Origin: Collimonas arenae
GTDB lineage: Bacteria > Pseudomonadota > Gammaproteobacteria > Burkholderiales > Burkholderiaceae_D
NCBI RefSeq assembly: GCF_001584165.1
Contig: NZ_CP013233.1
Coordinates: 992,001 to 1,056,000 of the forward strand
DNA: 64,000 nt
Direction of reading: 5' to 3'
Shown here: positions 9,175-18,914 of the stretch, piece by piece
Numbering within the stretch: the first letter of the stretch is position 1
Layout: each line of letters opens with the position of its first letter
Made by a program: the position numbers and the translations under genes
Notes under the pieces: model-generated
Told to the model about the DNA's origin: nothing
Database searches by the model: none
The model's input: only the letters and a program-made list of their open reading frames with translations

Positions 9175-10371
9175 CTAAATAGATAGCCCAGCCGCAGTTG
9201 CCGAAGCCCAGGCCCACTGGAAATTATAGCCCCCCAACCAGCCGGTGACGTCGACCGCCTCGCCGACAAAATACAGGCCGGGTACTTGATTGGACATCAT
9301 GCTCTGCTGTGATAGTTCCCGTGTGTCAACCCCGCCCAGCGTGACTTCGGCTTTGCGATAACCTTCGGAGCCGCTTGGCTGAATGGACCAGCGATTGATG
9401 GCGTCGCCCAGGCTGCGCAGGAGGCGGTCAGGTGTGTCGGCCAGGCGGGCTGTGGGGTCAAGCTTGTTGGCTTCAATGATGCCTTGCGCCAACCGTGCCG
9501 GCAGCCATTGCGCGAATACGTTGCCAAGATTTTTCTTGATGGTGGTTTTGCCATCGATCAATGTTGTGGCGACATCGATTTCAGGCAAGAGGTTCAGGCG
9601 CAAGGGTGTTCCCAGCTTCCAGAAACTGGAAATTTGTAGGATTGCCGGCCCCGACAGGCCGCGGTGGGTGAACAGCAGGTCTTCCCTGAATTCCCCGCGG
9701 GCTTTTTTGTCGCCGGTTTCCACTTCTACTGGCAAAGCAATTCCCGCTAGCGGTAAAAACGGTTGCCACGCTGCCGAATCGAAAGTCAGCGGCACCAGCC
9801 CCGGCTGCGGCTCAACCATCCGCAAGCCGAACTGGCGCGCGATCCGATAGGCAAAATCGGTGGCGCCGATTTTTGGAATCGACAGGCCGCCGGTGGCGAT
9901 GACGACATTGCTCGCGAGGATTGCGCCGGCATCGGTGTCGATGCGGAACACCTCGCCGCTCTTGCCAATACTGGCAATGCTGCATGGCATGCGCCATTCG
10001 ACGTTACCGAGGCCGCACTCGGCCTTGAGCATGTCGATGATCTGCTCTGATGAGTCATCGCAAAACAATTGCCCCTTGTGCTTCTCGTGATAGCTGATCC
10101 GATGGCGCTTCATCAGACTGAGGAAATCTTGTGGAGTGTAGCGGGACAGGGCGCTTTTGCAAAAATGCGGATTCTGCGACAGGAAATTCTGCGGACCGGC
10201 GTTGATGTTGGTGAAGTTGCAGCGACCACCGCCCGAGATGCGGATTTTTTCTGCCAGCTTGCTGGCATGATCGATCAGTACTACTTTCTTCCCGCGTTGA
10301 CCGGCAACTGCGGCACACATCATGCCGGCAGCGCCAGCGCCGATTACGGCGACATCAAATTGTTTTTGCAT
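9175..10371 (-). CDS. BaiN/YhiN-type FAD-dependent oxidoreductase (HI0933 family)
   Basis: 398 residues, typical for the HI0933-like flavoprotein family. The N-terminus carries the dinucleotide-binding motif VIGAGAAGMMCA, followed by the family signature ISGGGRCNFTN near residue 45. The C-terminal FAD contact appears as PGLYFVGEAVDVTGWLGGYN. It is a cytoplasmic redox enzyme whose substrate is unknown in most bacteria. It is transcribed after the YbdK-type ligase gene with a 30-base gap, so the two may be co-transcribed, though no metabolic link is evident. The downstream gap to rpsU holds the rpsU leader. Confidence 0.9.
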   Translation of the reverse strand: MQKQFDVAVIGAGAAGMMCAAVAGQRGKKVVLIDHASKLAEKIRISGGGRCNFTNINAGPQNFLSQNPHFCKSALSRYTPQDFLSLMKRHRISYHEKHKGQLFCDDSSEQIIDMLKAECGLGNVEWRMPCSIASIGKSGEVFRIDTDAGAILASNVVIATGGLSIPKIGATDFAYRIARQFGLRMVEPQPGLVPLTFDSAAWQPFLPLAGIALPVEVETGDKKARGEFREDLLFTHRGLSGPAILQISSFWKLGTPLRLNLLPEIDVATTLIDGKTTIKKNLGNVFAQWLPARLAQGIIEANKLDPTARLADTPDRLLRSLGDAINRWSIQPSGSEGYRKAEVTLGGVDTRELSQQSMMSNQVPGLYFVGEAVDVTGWLGGYNFQWAWASATAAGLSI

Positions 10372-10401
10372 CGATCAATTATTAAATATCTTAAATACAA
10401 G

Positions 10402-11601
10402 CTATTGGAAATACGGCGGCGGCTTCTGCCCCATCCAGAGTTCCGACGACAGCCGCATCATATCGTTGAGCGAGCCGCGTTCGGTAAACGTCTGGCGCAG
10501 CCAGGCGGCGTCGCTGAGGCGTCCTTCGGCCATATGGCGCAAGCGCTTCAGGGTCAATTGCTCGGCGTCGTTCTGAGTATACCGCTGTAAGTCCTGCAGA
10601 TGGCCTAGCAAATGCTCGTGGATCGGCAGTTTTGACGAATCGGCCGGATTGTTGCCATGGAGAGCAATTGAACCGTTCAGTCCGTAGCGGCTGGCTTCGA
10701 AGCGGTTGTACTGGTACAGCAGGTAGAAATCGTTGGCGATGACGAATGGCCTCTCTGTCAGGATCCAGCGCGCCAGCAGTTGCGCGTAGCAACCCAGGTG
10801 GGCGGCGTGCTCGATGGTCAGCGGCGTATCGCACACCCGGATTTCGACCGTGCCGTACTCGGGCTTGGGACGGATGTCCCAGTAGAAGTCCTTCATGCTG
10901 CCGATGATGCCCATGCGCAGCAACTCATCGTAATACGCTTCAAAGTCGCTCCAACGGGTTAATGTCGGCGCTGTTCCGGACAAAGGGAAGGCACGCACCA
11001 CGTTGCTGCGCGAGGAATCGAATTTGGTGTCGGCGCCCTGGTAAAACGGCGAGGCGGCCGACAGGGCGATGAAATGCGGCACGAAACGCGAGAACGCGTG
11101 GGTCAGGTACAAGGCGTCGTCGCCGTTCGGCACGCCAACATGGATGTGCTGGCCGAACACGGTGAACGTCTTCGCCAGGTAGCCGTACTTCTCGTGCAGA
11201 TGATGGAAGCGTTCGCTTGGCGTGATCCGTTGTTCATTCCAGTGCTGGAATGGGTGGGCGCCGCCGCCGGAGACGTCGATATTCAGGTATTGCGCACCGC
11301 GGTTGAGTGCGGCGCGCAAGCCTTTCAACTCCTCGATCAGATGGTCAACGCGGGTGTGCACATCCGAGTTCAACTCGATCATGCCTTGTGTCATCTCCAG
11401 CTTGATCTGCTTTTGCAGGTCGCGCGGTTCGATCCAGGTCAGCAGATCGACTGCGTCGCTGGCCAGGTTGTAATTTCGGCGATTGACCAACTGCAGTTCG
11501 AGTTCAATGCCCATGGTGAACGGACTGGAACTGGTGAATGGCAGAATTTCTTGCGGCGCCGCAGCGGCCGTGGCGCTATCGATTTGGGTATCTTCGATCA
11601 T
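10402..11601 (-). CDS. ybdK: YbdK-type carboxylate-amine ligase (weak glutamate-cysteine ligase family)
   Basis: About 399 residues of the GCS2 fold, which joins a carboxylate to an amine using ATP. E. coli YbdK makes gamma-glutamylcysteine only slowly, so the natural substrate is open. Seen here: FTMGIELELQLVNRR near the start (metal and ATP-binding acidic residues), FGQHIHVGVPNGDDA, and EIRVCDTPLTIEHAAHLGCY. The start at 11601 is preferred because AAGGA lies seven bases before it. An ATG at 11616 overlaps the stop of the antiporter gene by four bases and is the alternative. It is probably co-transcribed with the antiporter. Confidence 0.88.
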   Translation of the reverse strand: MIEDTQIDSATAAAAPQEILPFTSSSPFTMGIELELQLVNRRNYNLASDAVDLLTWIEPRDLQKQIKLEMTQGMIELNSDVHTRVDHLIEELKGLRAALNRGAQYLNIDVSGGGAHPFQHWNEQRITPSERFHHLHEKYGYLAKTFTVFGQHIHVGVPNGDDALYLTHAFSRFVPHFIALSAASPFYQGADTKFDSSRSNVVRAFPLSGTAPTLTRWSDFEAYYDELLRMGIIGSMKDFYWDIRPKPEYGTVEIRVCDTPLTIEHAAHLGCYAQLLARWILTERPFVIANDFYLLYQYNRFEASRYGLNGSIALHGNNPADSSKLPIHEHLLGHLQDLQRYTQNDAEQLTLKRLRHMAEGRLSDAAWLRQTFTERGSLNDMMRLSSELWMGQKPPPYFQ

Positions 11602-11612
11602 GGTCTCATCCT

Positions 11613-12821
11613 TCATTCGCGTCCGCTTTCGCCTGATTTGATCAAGGCGAATTGCGTGGCTATCGGTCCCAGCAGTTCCAGCACGATCAGGCAGCCGGCC
11701 AGCAACGGCAATATATCGGCCGTGGTATTGGGATAGAGATAGGCGGTGGTTTGAATCAACCCTAGTCCAGCTTCCGTCATCGGTAGCGTTCCCAAGGTGA
11801 TGAGTGCAGCCTGCTTCCATTTCATCTTGGCAAAGTGCGCGAATGAGAAAACGCCGCAAGCCATGGCGAGGAAGCGCGCCGCGATCAGCACGGCAACCGA
11901 GGCGCCTACCATCGACAGGTCTGACAAGCGGATTGAAGCGCCGATGGTAACGAACAGCATCACGATGAACAACTCGTTGGCGACGCCGAACTCAAGTTCC
12001 ATCAAGTCGTACTGATGATCCAGATTCTTCGACATGATGGCGAAGATCAGCATGGTCAACAGTATTGGTAGCTGCAACGCATGTGCGGCGCCGATGGCTA
12101 AGGTGATGACCGCGATGACTAGTACGAACTGGCGGCTTGGCTGGCGGCCGAGCAGGCGCGCCAGCGGCATCATCAACCGGTAAGTCAGGTATGCCAGCAC
12201 CAGCGATCCGCACAATGAGTACAGCGTGTGAGCGACCAGCGTGCTGAACGGGGTGGCGCTTTCGTGCGCGACCACCGGCAATAATGCATACGCGGCCAGT
12301 ATCGCGACAAAGTTATTCAATGCCGTCATGGCAGCCAGACGGCGCGTCACCTGGCCTTCAGCCTTGAGATCGCGCACTACCACCATCACTACTGCCGGCG
12401 CAGTAGCAATCGCCAGCACGCCGCCGAGCAGGGCCAGCACCCGCGAGGTGCCAAGCCAGATCAATGCCCCGCTGACAAACGTGAAGCACAGCACGGCGCT
12501 GAGGATGACGGTAGCCAGAAGCCACTTTTCGCGACGCAGCCAGCCAATGTCGACATAGCGCCCAAGTTGATACACCACCAGGGCCATTGCCATGTCGGCG
12601 AAAATATTGGCCAGCTTGAGTACATCTCCTGAAAGCAGATCAAGGCCGCCGACGCCGAGGATGAAGCCGACTATCAGATAACCGGTAATGCGCGGAAACC
12701 AGGGGTTTTTTGTCACGATGTGGCCGCCCACCAGCCCGAATAGCAGCAAGCTGCCAAACAGTAACAGCGCATTCCATTGGATTGGCTGTGCTAGTGCAAA
12801 GGGCGGAAGAGTCCAATCCAT
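11613..12821 (-). CDS. Cation/proton antiporter (CPA2 type)
   Basis: 402 residues with about 12 hydrophobic segments, an inner-membrane exchanger of Na+ or K+ for H+. The Kef/NapA-like pattern GYLIVGFILGVGGLDLLSG occurs near residue 50. The family's usual C-terminal nucleotide-binding (TrkA-N) domain is absent, so it is a channel-only form. A GGAGG site lies just before the ATG at 12821. The gene leads a leftward group with the YbdK ligase and the flavoprotein. In KefB/KefC systems glutathione conjugates control ion flux, so an antiporter next to a glutamate-cysteine-ligase relative is suggestive, but that is inference. Confidence 0.85.
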   Translation of the reverse strand: MDWTLPPFALAQPIQWNALLLFGSLLLFGLVGGHIVTKNPWFPRITGYLIVGFILGVGGLDLLSGDVLKLANIFADMAMALVVYQLGRYVDIGWLRREKWLLATVILSAVLCFTFVSGALIWLGTSRVLALLGGVLAIATAPAVVMVVVRDLKAEGQVTRRLAAMTALNNFVAILAAYALLPVVAHESATPFSTLVAHTLYSLCGSLVLAYLTYRLMMPLARLLGRQPSRQFVLVIAVITLAIGAAHALQLPILLTMLIFAIMSKNLDHQYDLMELEFGVANELFIVMLFVTIGASIRLSDLSMVGASVAVLIAARFLAMACGVFSFAHFAKMKWKQAALITLGTLPMTEAGLGLIQTTAYLYPNTTADILPLLAGCLIVLELLGPIATQFALIKSGESGRE

Positions 12822-13148
12822 GGATCCTCCAGAAAGTTAGTCTTGCGGCACTGAAGCTACGCCGCGCAAGATGCCGTATGGGCAGATGAATGGTTTGTTG
12901 CTGAACTACTTGTACAACATGTTGTTAAGCCCGGTCTCCTTGATTTGATCGCATTGCGCTATCGACGCTACCGAGTTGGTGCAGCATTTTACACAACGAT
13001 ATGATTTTCCAATTTGCTAAGGACAGGTCCTTGGCGGTAATTTACGGTTTGTTGGAATGCCAGATCATACATGCCTCGGTTTTTTGCGCTACCGAACAGT
13101 TTGTCAGTCTTTGCTTAGATTAGTTCCTGCCAGCAATCGCGGCTAATG
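12822..13148. other. Intergenic region upstream of the antiporter gene
   Basis: No gene is supported. It contains AAGGAC-AG-GTCCTT, a short perfect inverted repeat near 13019-13032, and back-to-back small palindromes TTGTACAA and AACATGTT near 12909-12923 that could be protein-binding sites. No clear terminator for ybiB was found. Confidence 0.4.
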
Positions 13149-14144
13149 TCAGTTTGCGTCTGTGTGGTGTTGTGCGTGCAGGGCCTTGGAAACCATCAGG
13201 CATTGCTCGACTTGCTCTTCAATCGGTTTCGGTACCAGATCCTGTTGCGCCAAGGCTTGCTTGATCCAGGCGGAAGTGGTTTGTGCGTCGGCGTGTTCCG
13301 GCAACATCGGCGGTTCTTCCGCGATGAGCTGTTTTTCCACCAGCGTGGTTTGCGTAGCCGCATGAAACCAGTCGATTTTCTGCGCCTTCCTGGCATTGGC
13401 GACGGTTTCGCCCTCGGTACCACGCATCAAGAACACATCCCCGCGTTCTGCGGCAGCGGTAGTCATGAAATAGGCGCTCAACATCTCCAGGTATTCGGGA
13501 TGCGTGTAGGAGGTCAGGCGCAACGCCGGAACAGCAAACGGTTGAATGATTTTGACCAAGGTGTGGGTCGAATTACGGACGCCGAGAGTGCGTCGCATGG
13601 CAAGCAGCCGGGCCATTTTCGGTGCAAGCGCATCAATCGGCATGAATGCCGGAACCTGCTGTTTGAAACATGTTTGCACTTGTTCGACGCTGCTGCAGGG
13701 AGCGTGCCCCAAGGCCTGAAAAATTTCGGCGCTGGTGACGCGGCCCGGATCGGTCGATACACCGTGCAGCAGCACCGGCACGCCTTCGCGCGCCAGCAGC
13801 AGCGCCAGCAATGGCGTCAGGTTTGCCATATGGCGCGAACCGTTATAGCTGGGGATGACGATCGGCGCGTACTGCTGTCGATTTTCTGATGGAATGGATA
13901 TGGATGTGAACGATGCCTCGGCGGCATCGAGGAAGCCGGCGATTTCTGCAACCGATTCGCCCTTGATGCGCATCGCCAGCAATATGCCTCCCATCTCCAG
14001 GTCTGAGACCCGGCCGTCCAGCATGGCAGCGTACAAGTCGCAAGCATCGCCGCGCGACAGGCTGCGTGCGCCATTCTTGCCACGTCCGATTTCCTTGATG
14101 AAGCGGGCTGCCGGGAACGGTGCCGTCGACTGAGTATTGTTCAT
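13149..14144 (-). CDS. ybiB: YbiB, TrpD2-type nucleic-acid-binding protein
   Basis: 331 residues with the fold of anthranilate phosphoribosyltransferase (TrpD). The E. coli homologue binds nucleic acids without sequence preference and is part of the LexA response, and it does not serve tryptophan synthesis. Seen: the N-terminal helical part (FIKEIGRGKNGARSLSRGDA, MGGILLAMRIKGES), then the nucleoside-transferase core (PVLLHGVSTDPGRVTSAEI and RRTLGVRNSTHTLVK). The start at 14144 (MNNTQS) is preferred over the upstream in-frame start at 14264, which would overlap the neighbour's promoter. It is divergent from the ECF sigma gene. No LexA-type box was noticed. Confidence 0.88.
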   Translation of the reverse strand: MNNTQSTAPFPAARFIKEIGRGKNGARSLSRGDACDLYAAMLDGRVSDLEMGGILLAMRIKGESVAEIAGFLDAAEASFTSISIPSENRQQYAPIVIPSYNGSRHMANLTPLLALLLAREGVPVLLHGVSTDPGRVTSAEIFQALGHAPCSSVEQVQTCFKQQVPAFMPIDALAPKMARLLAMRRTLGVRNSTHTLVKIIQPFAVPALRLTSYTHPEYLEMLSAYFMTTAAAERGDVFLMRGTEGETVANARKAQKIDWFHAATQTTLVEKQLIAEEPPMLPEHADAQTTSAWIKQALAQQDLVPKPIEEQVEQCLMVSKALHAQHHTDAN

Positions 14145-14301
14145 GTGTGGATTGTTGAGTTGAAGGTGGCGTGCTGCAGGCGTTTGCATCGATTTTACTT
14201 GAACGGGCTGCAGGCTGAAGGCCATCTGGTAGAATTCCCGGCAAACGATGCGGCAGGAAAGCAAGTCGGGCGTTTGTTCTTGTTTTTTTATTCAGGTTTA
14301 T

Positions 14302-14868
14302 ATGGCATTTGATCCCCGTCAACTTGATGCATTGCGGCCGCAGCTTCTGCGTTTTGCCGTGCTGCAGTTGCGCAACGAAACCTTGGCCGAAGATGCAGTA
14401 TCGGAAACCATATTGGCAGTGATGGAACATCCCGATCGCTTTCAGGAGCAGTCATCGTTCAAAACCTACGTCATCGGGATACTCAAACATAAGTTACTGG
14501 ACCAGTTGCGACGCAGCAAGCGCGAAGTGCAACTGAATCCCGATGAAGACGCAGACCGCAGTGACGCCGACATGATCGACGCCTTGTTCACTTCCTCAGG
14601 GCATGCAGTGGAAGCCGCACCCAGCTGGGGCAATCCGGACCAGACACTGGAACGTAAGGAATTCTTCGATATTCTGCAATTGTGCGTCGACAAGCTCCCC
14701 GCCAAGACTGGCCGCATTTTCATGATGCGCGAGTGGCTGGAACTGGATACCGATGCGATCTGCAAGGAACTCGACATCACCGCCGCCAATGCCTGGGTCT
14801 TGCTGTACCGGGCGCGTACCCGGTTGCGCGAATGTCTGCAGTTGAACTGGTTCGGGGCACAGGCCTGA
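14302..14868 (+). CDS. ECF-type RNA polymerase sigma factor
   Basis: 188 residues, two-domain ECF sigma. Region 2 spans about residues 15-80 (LAEDAVSETILAVMEHPDRF, then SSFKTYVIGILKHKLLDQLR). Region 4 spans about 130-180 (LPAKTGRIFMMREWLELDTD and the recognition helix around ITAANAWVLLYRARTRLREC). A 45-residue acidic linker (DEDADRSDADMIDALF) joins them. The start at 14302 (MAFDPRQL) fits family starts. A 63-residue zinc-finger protein follows and is probably its anti-sigma factor. The stimulus is unknown. The gene is divergent from ybiB. Confidence 0.9.
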   Translation: MAFDPRQLDALRPQLLRFAVLQLRNETLAEDAVSETILAVMEHPDRFQEQSSFKTYVIGILKHKLLDQLRRSKREVQLNPDEDADRSDADMIDALFTSSGHAVEAAPSWGNPDQTLERKEFFDILQLCVDKLPAKTGRIFMMREWLELDTDAICKELDITAANAWVLLYRARTRLRECLQLNWFGAQA

Positions 14869-14985
14869 CGGATCGATAGCCATGTGCGATGCATGCTAAG
14901 TTCAACATTTATTTTGTAAGTATTGAATCGGTCGCGCGACCAATCAGCGTCACCACAATTTTCACGAGCAAGTAATTTTATCCCT

Positions 14986-15177
14986 ATGCCATATAAACGC
15001 CTGATTCCGCACTGCCGCGATACCCAGCTGCTCTTGTCGCAAGCGCAAGATACCAGCCTGTCGCTCCTGACGCGCGCGCGCATCAGGATGCATCTATGGA
15101 CTTGCACCGCTTGCACCAGGTTTTCGCAGCAACTGTCCTTTATCCGCCAAGCCATGCAGCGCTTCGACAAGGAATAG
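14986..15177 (+). CDS. Small zinc-finger (ZAS/zf-HC2-type) anti-sigma factor
   Basis: 63 residues from the ATG at 14986. It has HC near residue 9 and HLWTCTACTRF near residue 36, giving the His-x3-Cys-x2-Cys pattern of zinc-binding anti-sigma domains. It follows the ECF sigma gene by 117 bases. It has no membrane helix, so it would act in the cytoplasm and could release the sigma factor when its zinc thiols are oxidised, as soluble ZAS proteins such as RsrA and ChrR do. That mechanism is inference from the family. It is smaller than most characterised members. Confidence 0.75.
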   Translation: MPYKRLIPHCRDTQLLLSQAQDTSLSLLTRARIRMHLWTCTACTRFSQQLSFIRQAMQRFDKE

Positions 15178-15210
15178 CGTCGGTAATGAGTGCCGCCCGT
15201 GCTTTCCTTT

Positions 15211-15225
15211 ACAATGCGGCATTGT
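15211..15225. promoter_or_regulatory. 15-bp perfect inverted repeat in the tsaD leader
   Basis: ACAATGC-G-GCATTGT lies 18 bases before the tsaD ATG. It could be a small operator or an mRNA hairpin near the ribosome site. Only the symmetry supports it. Confidence 0.3.
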
Positions 15226-15243
15226 GAAAAAAATGTTCCCCCA

Positions 15244-16269
15244 ATGATTGTTCTCGGCGTTGAATCTTCCTGTGACGAAACCGGCTTGGCGTTGTACGAC
15301 ACGCAGCGCGGTTTGCTGGCCCATGCCCTGTACTCCCAGGTTGCGATGCATGAGCAGTATGGTGGCGTGGTGCCGGAGCTGGCTTCACGCGACCACATCC
15401 GGCGTGCCATTCCCTTGCTGCAACAAGTGCTGGTGGAAAGCGGCATTGATCGCCACGACATCGATGCGATTGCCTATACGCAAGGGCCGGGCTTGGCCGG
15501 GGCGTTGCTGGTCGGCGCCTCGGTTGCCTGCGGCCTAGGTTTGGCGCTGGATAAACCAATGTTGGGCGTGCATCATCTGGAAGGGCATTTGCTGTCGCCG
15601 TTGCTGGCCAGCGATCCGCCGGAATTTCCATTTGTTTCGTTGTTGGTGTCGGGCGGCCATACTCAATTGATGCGGGTCGATGGCGTCGGGCAATACACAT
15701 TGTTGGGCGAAACCCTGGACGATGCCGCAGGCGAAGCGTTCGACAAATCGGCCAAGCTGCTTGGCCTCGGCTATCCAGGCGGCCCGGCCATTTCCCGGCT
15801 GGCGGAGTTCGGCGATCCTTCCGCCTACCAGTTGCCGCGGCCGATGCTGCATTCGAAGAACCTGGATTTCAGTTTCTCCGGCCTCAAGACGGCGGTGCTG
15901 ACCTTGGTCAAAAACCATCCGGCAAATATCTGTGAACAGGACAAAGCCAATATTGCACGTTGCTTTGTCGATGCGCTGGTGGATGTGCTGGTCGCCAAAT
16001 GCCTGAGCGCGCTGAAACATACCGGTCTCAAGCGGCTGGTGATTGCCGGTGGCGTCGGCGCCAACCAGCAATTGCGCAGTGCGCTGAATGCTGCCGCAGT
16101 GAAACGCCGGTTTCGGGTGTACTACCCGGAGTTGGAGTTTTGTACCGACAATGGCGCGATGATTGCATTCGCCGGCGCCATGCGGTTGCAAATCAAACCG
16201 GAAGCGGCACAGCGCGATTATGCGTTCAACGTGCGGCCACGCTGGCCGCTCAATGAGCTCGGAATCTGA
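15244..16269 (+). CDS. tsaD: tRNA N6-threonylcarbamoyladenosine transferase TsaD
   Basis: With TsaB and TsaE it transfers the threonylcarbamoyl group to A37 of ANN-reading tRNAs. 341 residues, as usual. The start at 15244 ([19 protein letters not shown]) is the family start; the earlier frame start adds only leader. The metal ligands in HHLEGHL near residue 110 and the nucleotide-binding SGGHTQL and [20 protein letters not shown] motifs are all present, as is the late [13 protein letters not shown]. An essential or near-essential cytoplasmic enzyme. Its partners are not in this window. Confidence 0.97.
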   Translation: MIVLGVESSCDETGLALYDTQRGLLAHALYSQVAMHEQYGGVVPELASRDHIRRAIPLLQQVLVESGIDRHDIDAIAYTQGPGLAGALLVGASVACGLGLALDKPMLGVHHLEGHLLSPLLASDPPEFPFVSLLVSGGHTQLMRVDGVGQYTLLGETLDDAAGEAFDKSAKLLGLGYPGGPAISRLAEFGDPSAYQLPRPMLHSKNLDFSFSGLKTAVLTLVKNHPANICEQDKANIARCFVDALVDVLVAKCLSALKHTGLKRLVIAGGVGANQQLRSALNAAAVKRRFRVYYPELEFCTDNGAMIAFAGAMRLQIKPEAAQRDYAFNVRPRWPLNELGI

Positions 16270-16537
16270 GCAAATTCCCGGCAAGGCGTATAATGCCCGA
16301 CTGTGGTATAAAACGCGCCGGCAATTGATGGCTAAGTGACAACTTGGCTGGCAGTCGCTGATACGACGTTTCCACATTCATTTGGCTCGGATGCCGTCGC
16401 GCTTGCTTACTGTTTGCAAGCGCGGGCGTTGATGGGCCGACACGAAATCCACGAATACAATTGAGAGCAAATAGTGCCTTTTTACGAATGCAGATTCGTT
16501 ATTTGAGTGCATCTTGCACCGAAGGCCGCCAACTACC

Positions 16538-18013
16538 ATGTCCGACATCAAGTCCGAGATTCAACCTGATCCAGCAGTGGCTACTGCACCCTCCGTCCGT
16601 TTCGAAGACTTCGGGCTGTCCCCGGATATCCTGCGCGCGTTGAGCGATCAGGGCTATGTCAACCCGACGCCGATCCAGGCGCAAGCGATCCCTGTGGTAC
16701 TGCAAGGACGCGATGTGATGGGTGCGGCACAAACGGGAACCGGCAAAACTGCCGGTTTTTCGTTGCCGATCATTCAGCTGCTGCTGGCGCACGCCAACAC
16801 CAGCGCCTCGCCGGCGCGGCATCCGGTACGTGCCCTGATCTTGACGCCGACCCGCGAACTGGCTGATCAGGTGGCAGACAACGTCAAGGCCTATAGCCGG
16901 CATACGCCGCTGCGTGCGACCGTTGTGTTCGGTGGCGTCGATATCGCACCGCAAACCGCCGCACTGCGCTCCGGCATCGAAATCGTGATTGCTACGCCGG
17001 GACGTCTGCTGGACCACGTCCAGCAAAAGACGGTGAATCTGTCGCAGACGCAAATCCTGGTCATGGACGAAGCCGATCGCATGCTGGACATGGGCTTCCT
17101 GCCGGATCTGCAGCGCATCATCAACCTGCTGCCAAAAGAACGCCAGAACCTGATGTTCTCCGCCACGTTCTCGGGCGAGATTAAAAAGCTGGCATCGAGT
17201 TTTCTCAAGAATCCGGTGACGATCGAAGTGGCGCGCAGCAATGCCACCGCCGACAACGTCACGCAGACCATGTATCGCGTCGACGAGCAGACCAAGGCCG
17301 AGGCTGTGTCGTTCATTATTCGTGAGCGCAAGCTGAAACAGGTAATTGTTTTCTCGAATACCAAAATCGGCGCATCGCGCCTGTCGCGTCACCTGGAGAG
17401 CGAAGGCGTCAAGGCTTCCGCGATTCATGGCGACAAGACTCAGAATGAGCGGATGGCCGCGCTAGAAGCATTCAAGCAAGGCGAGATCGAAGTGCTGGTG
17501 GCAACCGACGTTGCTGCGCGCGGCCTGGATATCGCCGAACTGCCTTGCGTGATCAATTTCGATTTGCCGTATAACGCCGAAGATTATGTGCATCGGATCG
17601 GTCGTACCGGCCGCGCCGGCGCCTCCGGCGACGCGATTTCGCTGTACGCCGACAAGGATGAACGTCTGCTGGTCGATATTGAAAAGATGATCAAGCACAA
17701 GTTTGTGCGGGCCGAGCTGACCGGTTTCGTCGCCAAGCCGGCTGCCGCCGAACGCGAGCGTTCCGGACGCCGCGATTCTGCCGATCGCAGCGATGGCCGC
17801 AACGCCGCATCCAGCCGCAGCACGCAGCACACCCGTAGCGCTTATACTTCGACGCCTACCTCTCGCAAGGAAAAGATCGACCCCTGGTTTCTTAAACCCT
17901 ACGAGCCGACGGCCACTCCTGATGCGGCGCCGTCCAGCGTTGCCCCGGTGGGCGGCTCGATCAAGCCGAAGGTCAAGCTGGCAGCTTTGCTGGGCGGTTT
18001 GCCGAAGCGTTAG
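16538..18013 (+). CDS. rhlE: DEAD-box RNA helicase, RhlE type
   Basis: About 491 residues. All core motifs are visible: Q-motif region FGLSPDILRALSDQGYVNPT, motif I AQTGTGKT, Ia PTRELADQ, II DEAD, III SAT, V ATDVAARGLDIAE and VI HRIGRTGRAG. The C-terminal 100 residues are Arg/Ser-rich and low in complexity, as in RhlE proteins that act on ribosome assembly or mRNA decay. The ATG at 16538 is chosen; an upstream frame start gives MHRRPPTT. The 268-base leader contains the hairpin ACGAAT-GCAG-ATTCGT at 16484-16499, which might matter in the cold, though that is inference. Confidence 0.93.
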   Translation: MSDIKSEIQPDPAVATAPSVRFEDFGLSPDILRALSDQGYVNPTPIQAQAIPVVLQGRDVMGAAQTGTGKTAGFSLPIIQLLLAHANTSASPARHPVRALILTPTRELADQVADNVKAYSRHTPLRATVVFGGVDIAPQTAALRSGIEIVIATPGRLLDHVQQKTVNLSQTQILVMDEADRMLDMGFLPDLQRIINLLPKERQNLMFSATFSGEIKKLASSFLKNPVTIEVARSNATADNVTQTMYRVDEQTKAEAVSFIIRERKLKQVIVFSNTKIGASRLSRHLESEGVKASAIHGDKTQNERMAALEAFKQGEIEVLVATDVAARGLDIAELPCVINFDLPYNAEDYVHRIGRTGRAGASGDAISLYADKDERLLVDIEKMIKHKFVRAELTGFVAKPAAAERERSGRRDSADRSDGRNAASSRSTQHTRSAYTSTPTSRKEKIDPWFLKPYEPTATPDAAPSSVAPVGGSIKPKVKLAALLGGLPKR

Positions 18014-18020
18014 TCCGGTT

Positions 18021-18914
18021 TCAGCCTTGGCGAGTCAATTCCAGATTCGCCCAGGCAGCAGTCGCCAGCGGCCAGAATGCGGCCACGCTGTCGACCTGTC
18101 CGATATCCAGCCCCAGGAACCACGCAGCCTTGTTCAATACGAGCAATGGCTGTGTCACATCGATGGCCTGGGCACCATTCTGTTTGGATAATTTTTCCCC
18201 ATCGGCGTTGGTGATGACCGGTACGTGGAGGTATTGTGGCGTTGCAAGTTTCAACTGGCGCTGCAGATAAATCTGGCGTCCGGTGGAATCGAGCAAATCG
18301 GCGCCGCGCACTACGTGCGTAACGTTTTGATCCGCATCGTCAACCACCACGGCGAGCTGGTAAGCCCAGAAGCCGTCGGCACGTTTCAATACAAAGTCAC
18401 CGACTTCAAGCGCTAGGTGCTGCTGCACGCGACCGAGCCAGCGATCGTCAAAAATAATCAGTTCATCAATATGTCCCGGATCAGGGACGCGCAGGCGATA
18501 TGCGCGGGCCGGCTTGCCAACCGGCAACCCGCTGCGGCAGGTGCCGGGATAGACCGCCGCACCGTCGGCCGCTACGCAAATGCGGGAATCGACGATTTCA
18601 CGGCGGGTGCAGCCGCATGGGTACGCCAGGCGGCCAAGACGGTCGAACGCCGCTTCATACAGCGCTGTGCGCTGGCTTTGATATACCACTTCGCCATCCC
18701 ACTGCATCCCGAGTGCGATCAGGTCCGCCAGGATCGACTCGGCGGCGCCTGCTGCGGTGCGCGCCTCGTCCACATCTTCCATGCGCAACAGCCAGCGGCC
18801 GTGGTGGGCCTTGGCGTCGAGGTAGCTGGCCATCGCTGCTACCAGCGAACCCGCGTGCAGCGGGCCGGTGGGTGAGGGCGCGAAGCGGCCAATATAGTTT
18901 TGTTGATTAGACAT
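18021..18914 (-). CDS. gluQ: Glutamyl-Q tRNA(Asp) synthetase
   Basis: A paralogue of the glutamyl-tRNA synthetase catalytic domain that attaches glutamate to queuosine at position 34 of tRNA(Asp). About 297 residues. The HIGH-type motif appears in [17 protein letters not shown] near residue 12 and the KMSKS-type motif as EKLSKQN near residue 235. A zinc site is indicated by CGCTRREI with a later YPGTC. The anticodon-binding domain of true GluRS is absent, as expected. The start at 18914 ([11 protein letters not shown]) matches relatives; an ATG at 18929 is possible. It overlaps the end of the LysR gene and converges on rhlE with only seven bases between stops. Confidence 0.93.
   Translation of the reverse strand: MSNQQNYIGRFAPSPTGPLHAGSLVAAMASYLDAKAHHGRWLLRMEDVDEARTAAGAAESILADLIALGMQWDGEVVYQSQRTALYEAAFDRLGRLAYPCGCTRREIVDSRICVAADGAAVYPGTCRSGLPVGKPARAYRLRVPDPGHIDELIIFDDRWLGRVQQHLALEVGDFVLKRADGFWAYQLAVVVDDADQNVTHVVRGADLLDSTGRQIYLQRQLKLATPQYLHVPVITNADGEKLSKQNGAQAIDVTQPLLVLNKAAWFLGLDIGQVDSVAAFWPLATAAWANLELTRQG

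Noticed and set aside
15535-16377. 280-residue frame antisense to tsaD
   Set aside because: Overlaps fully with a strongly conserved enzyme gene.
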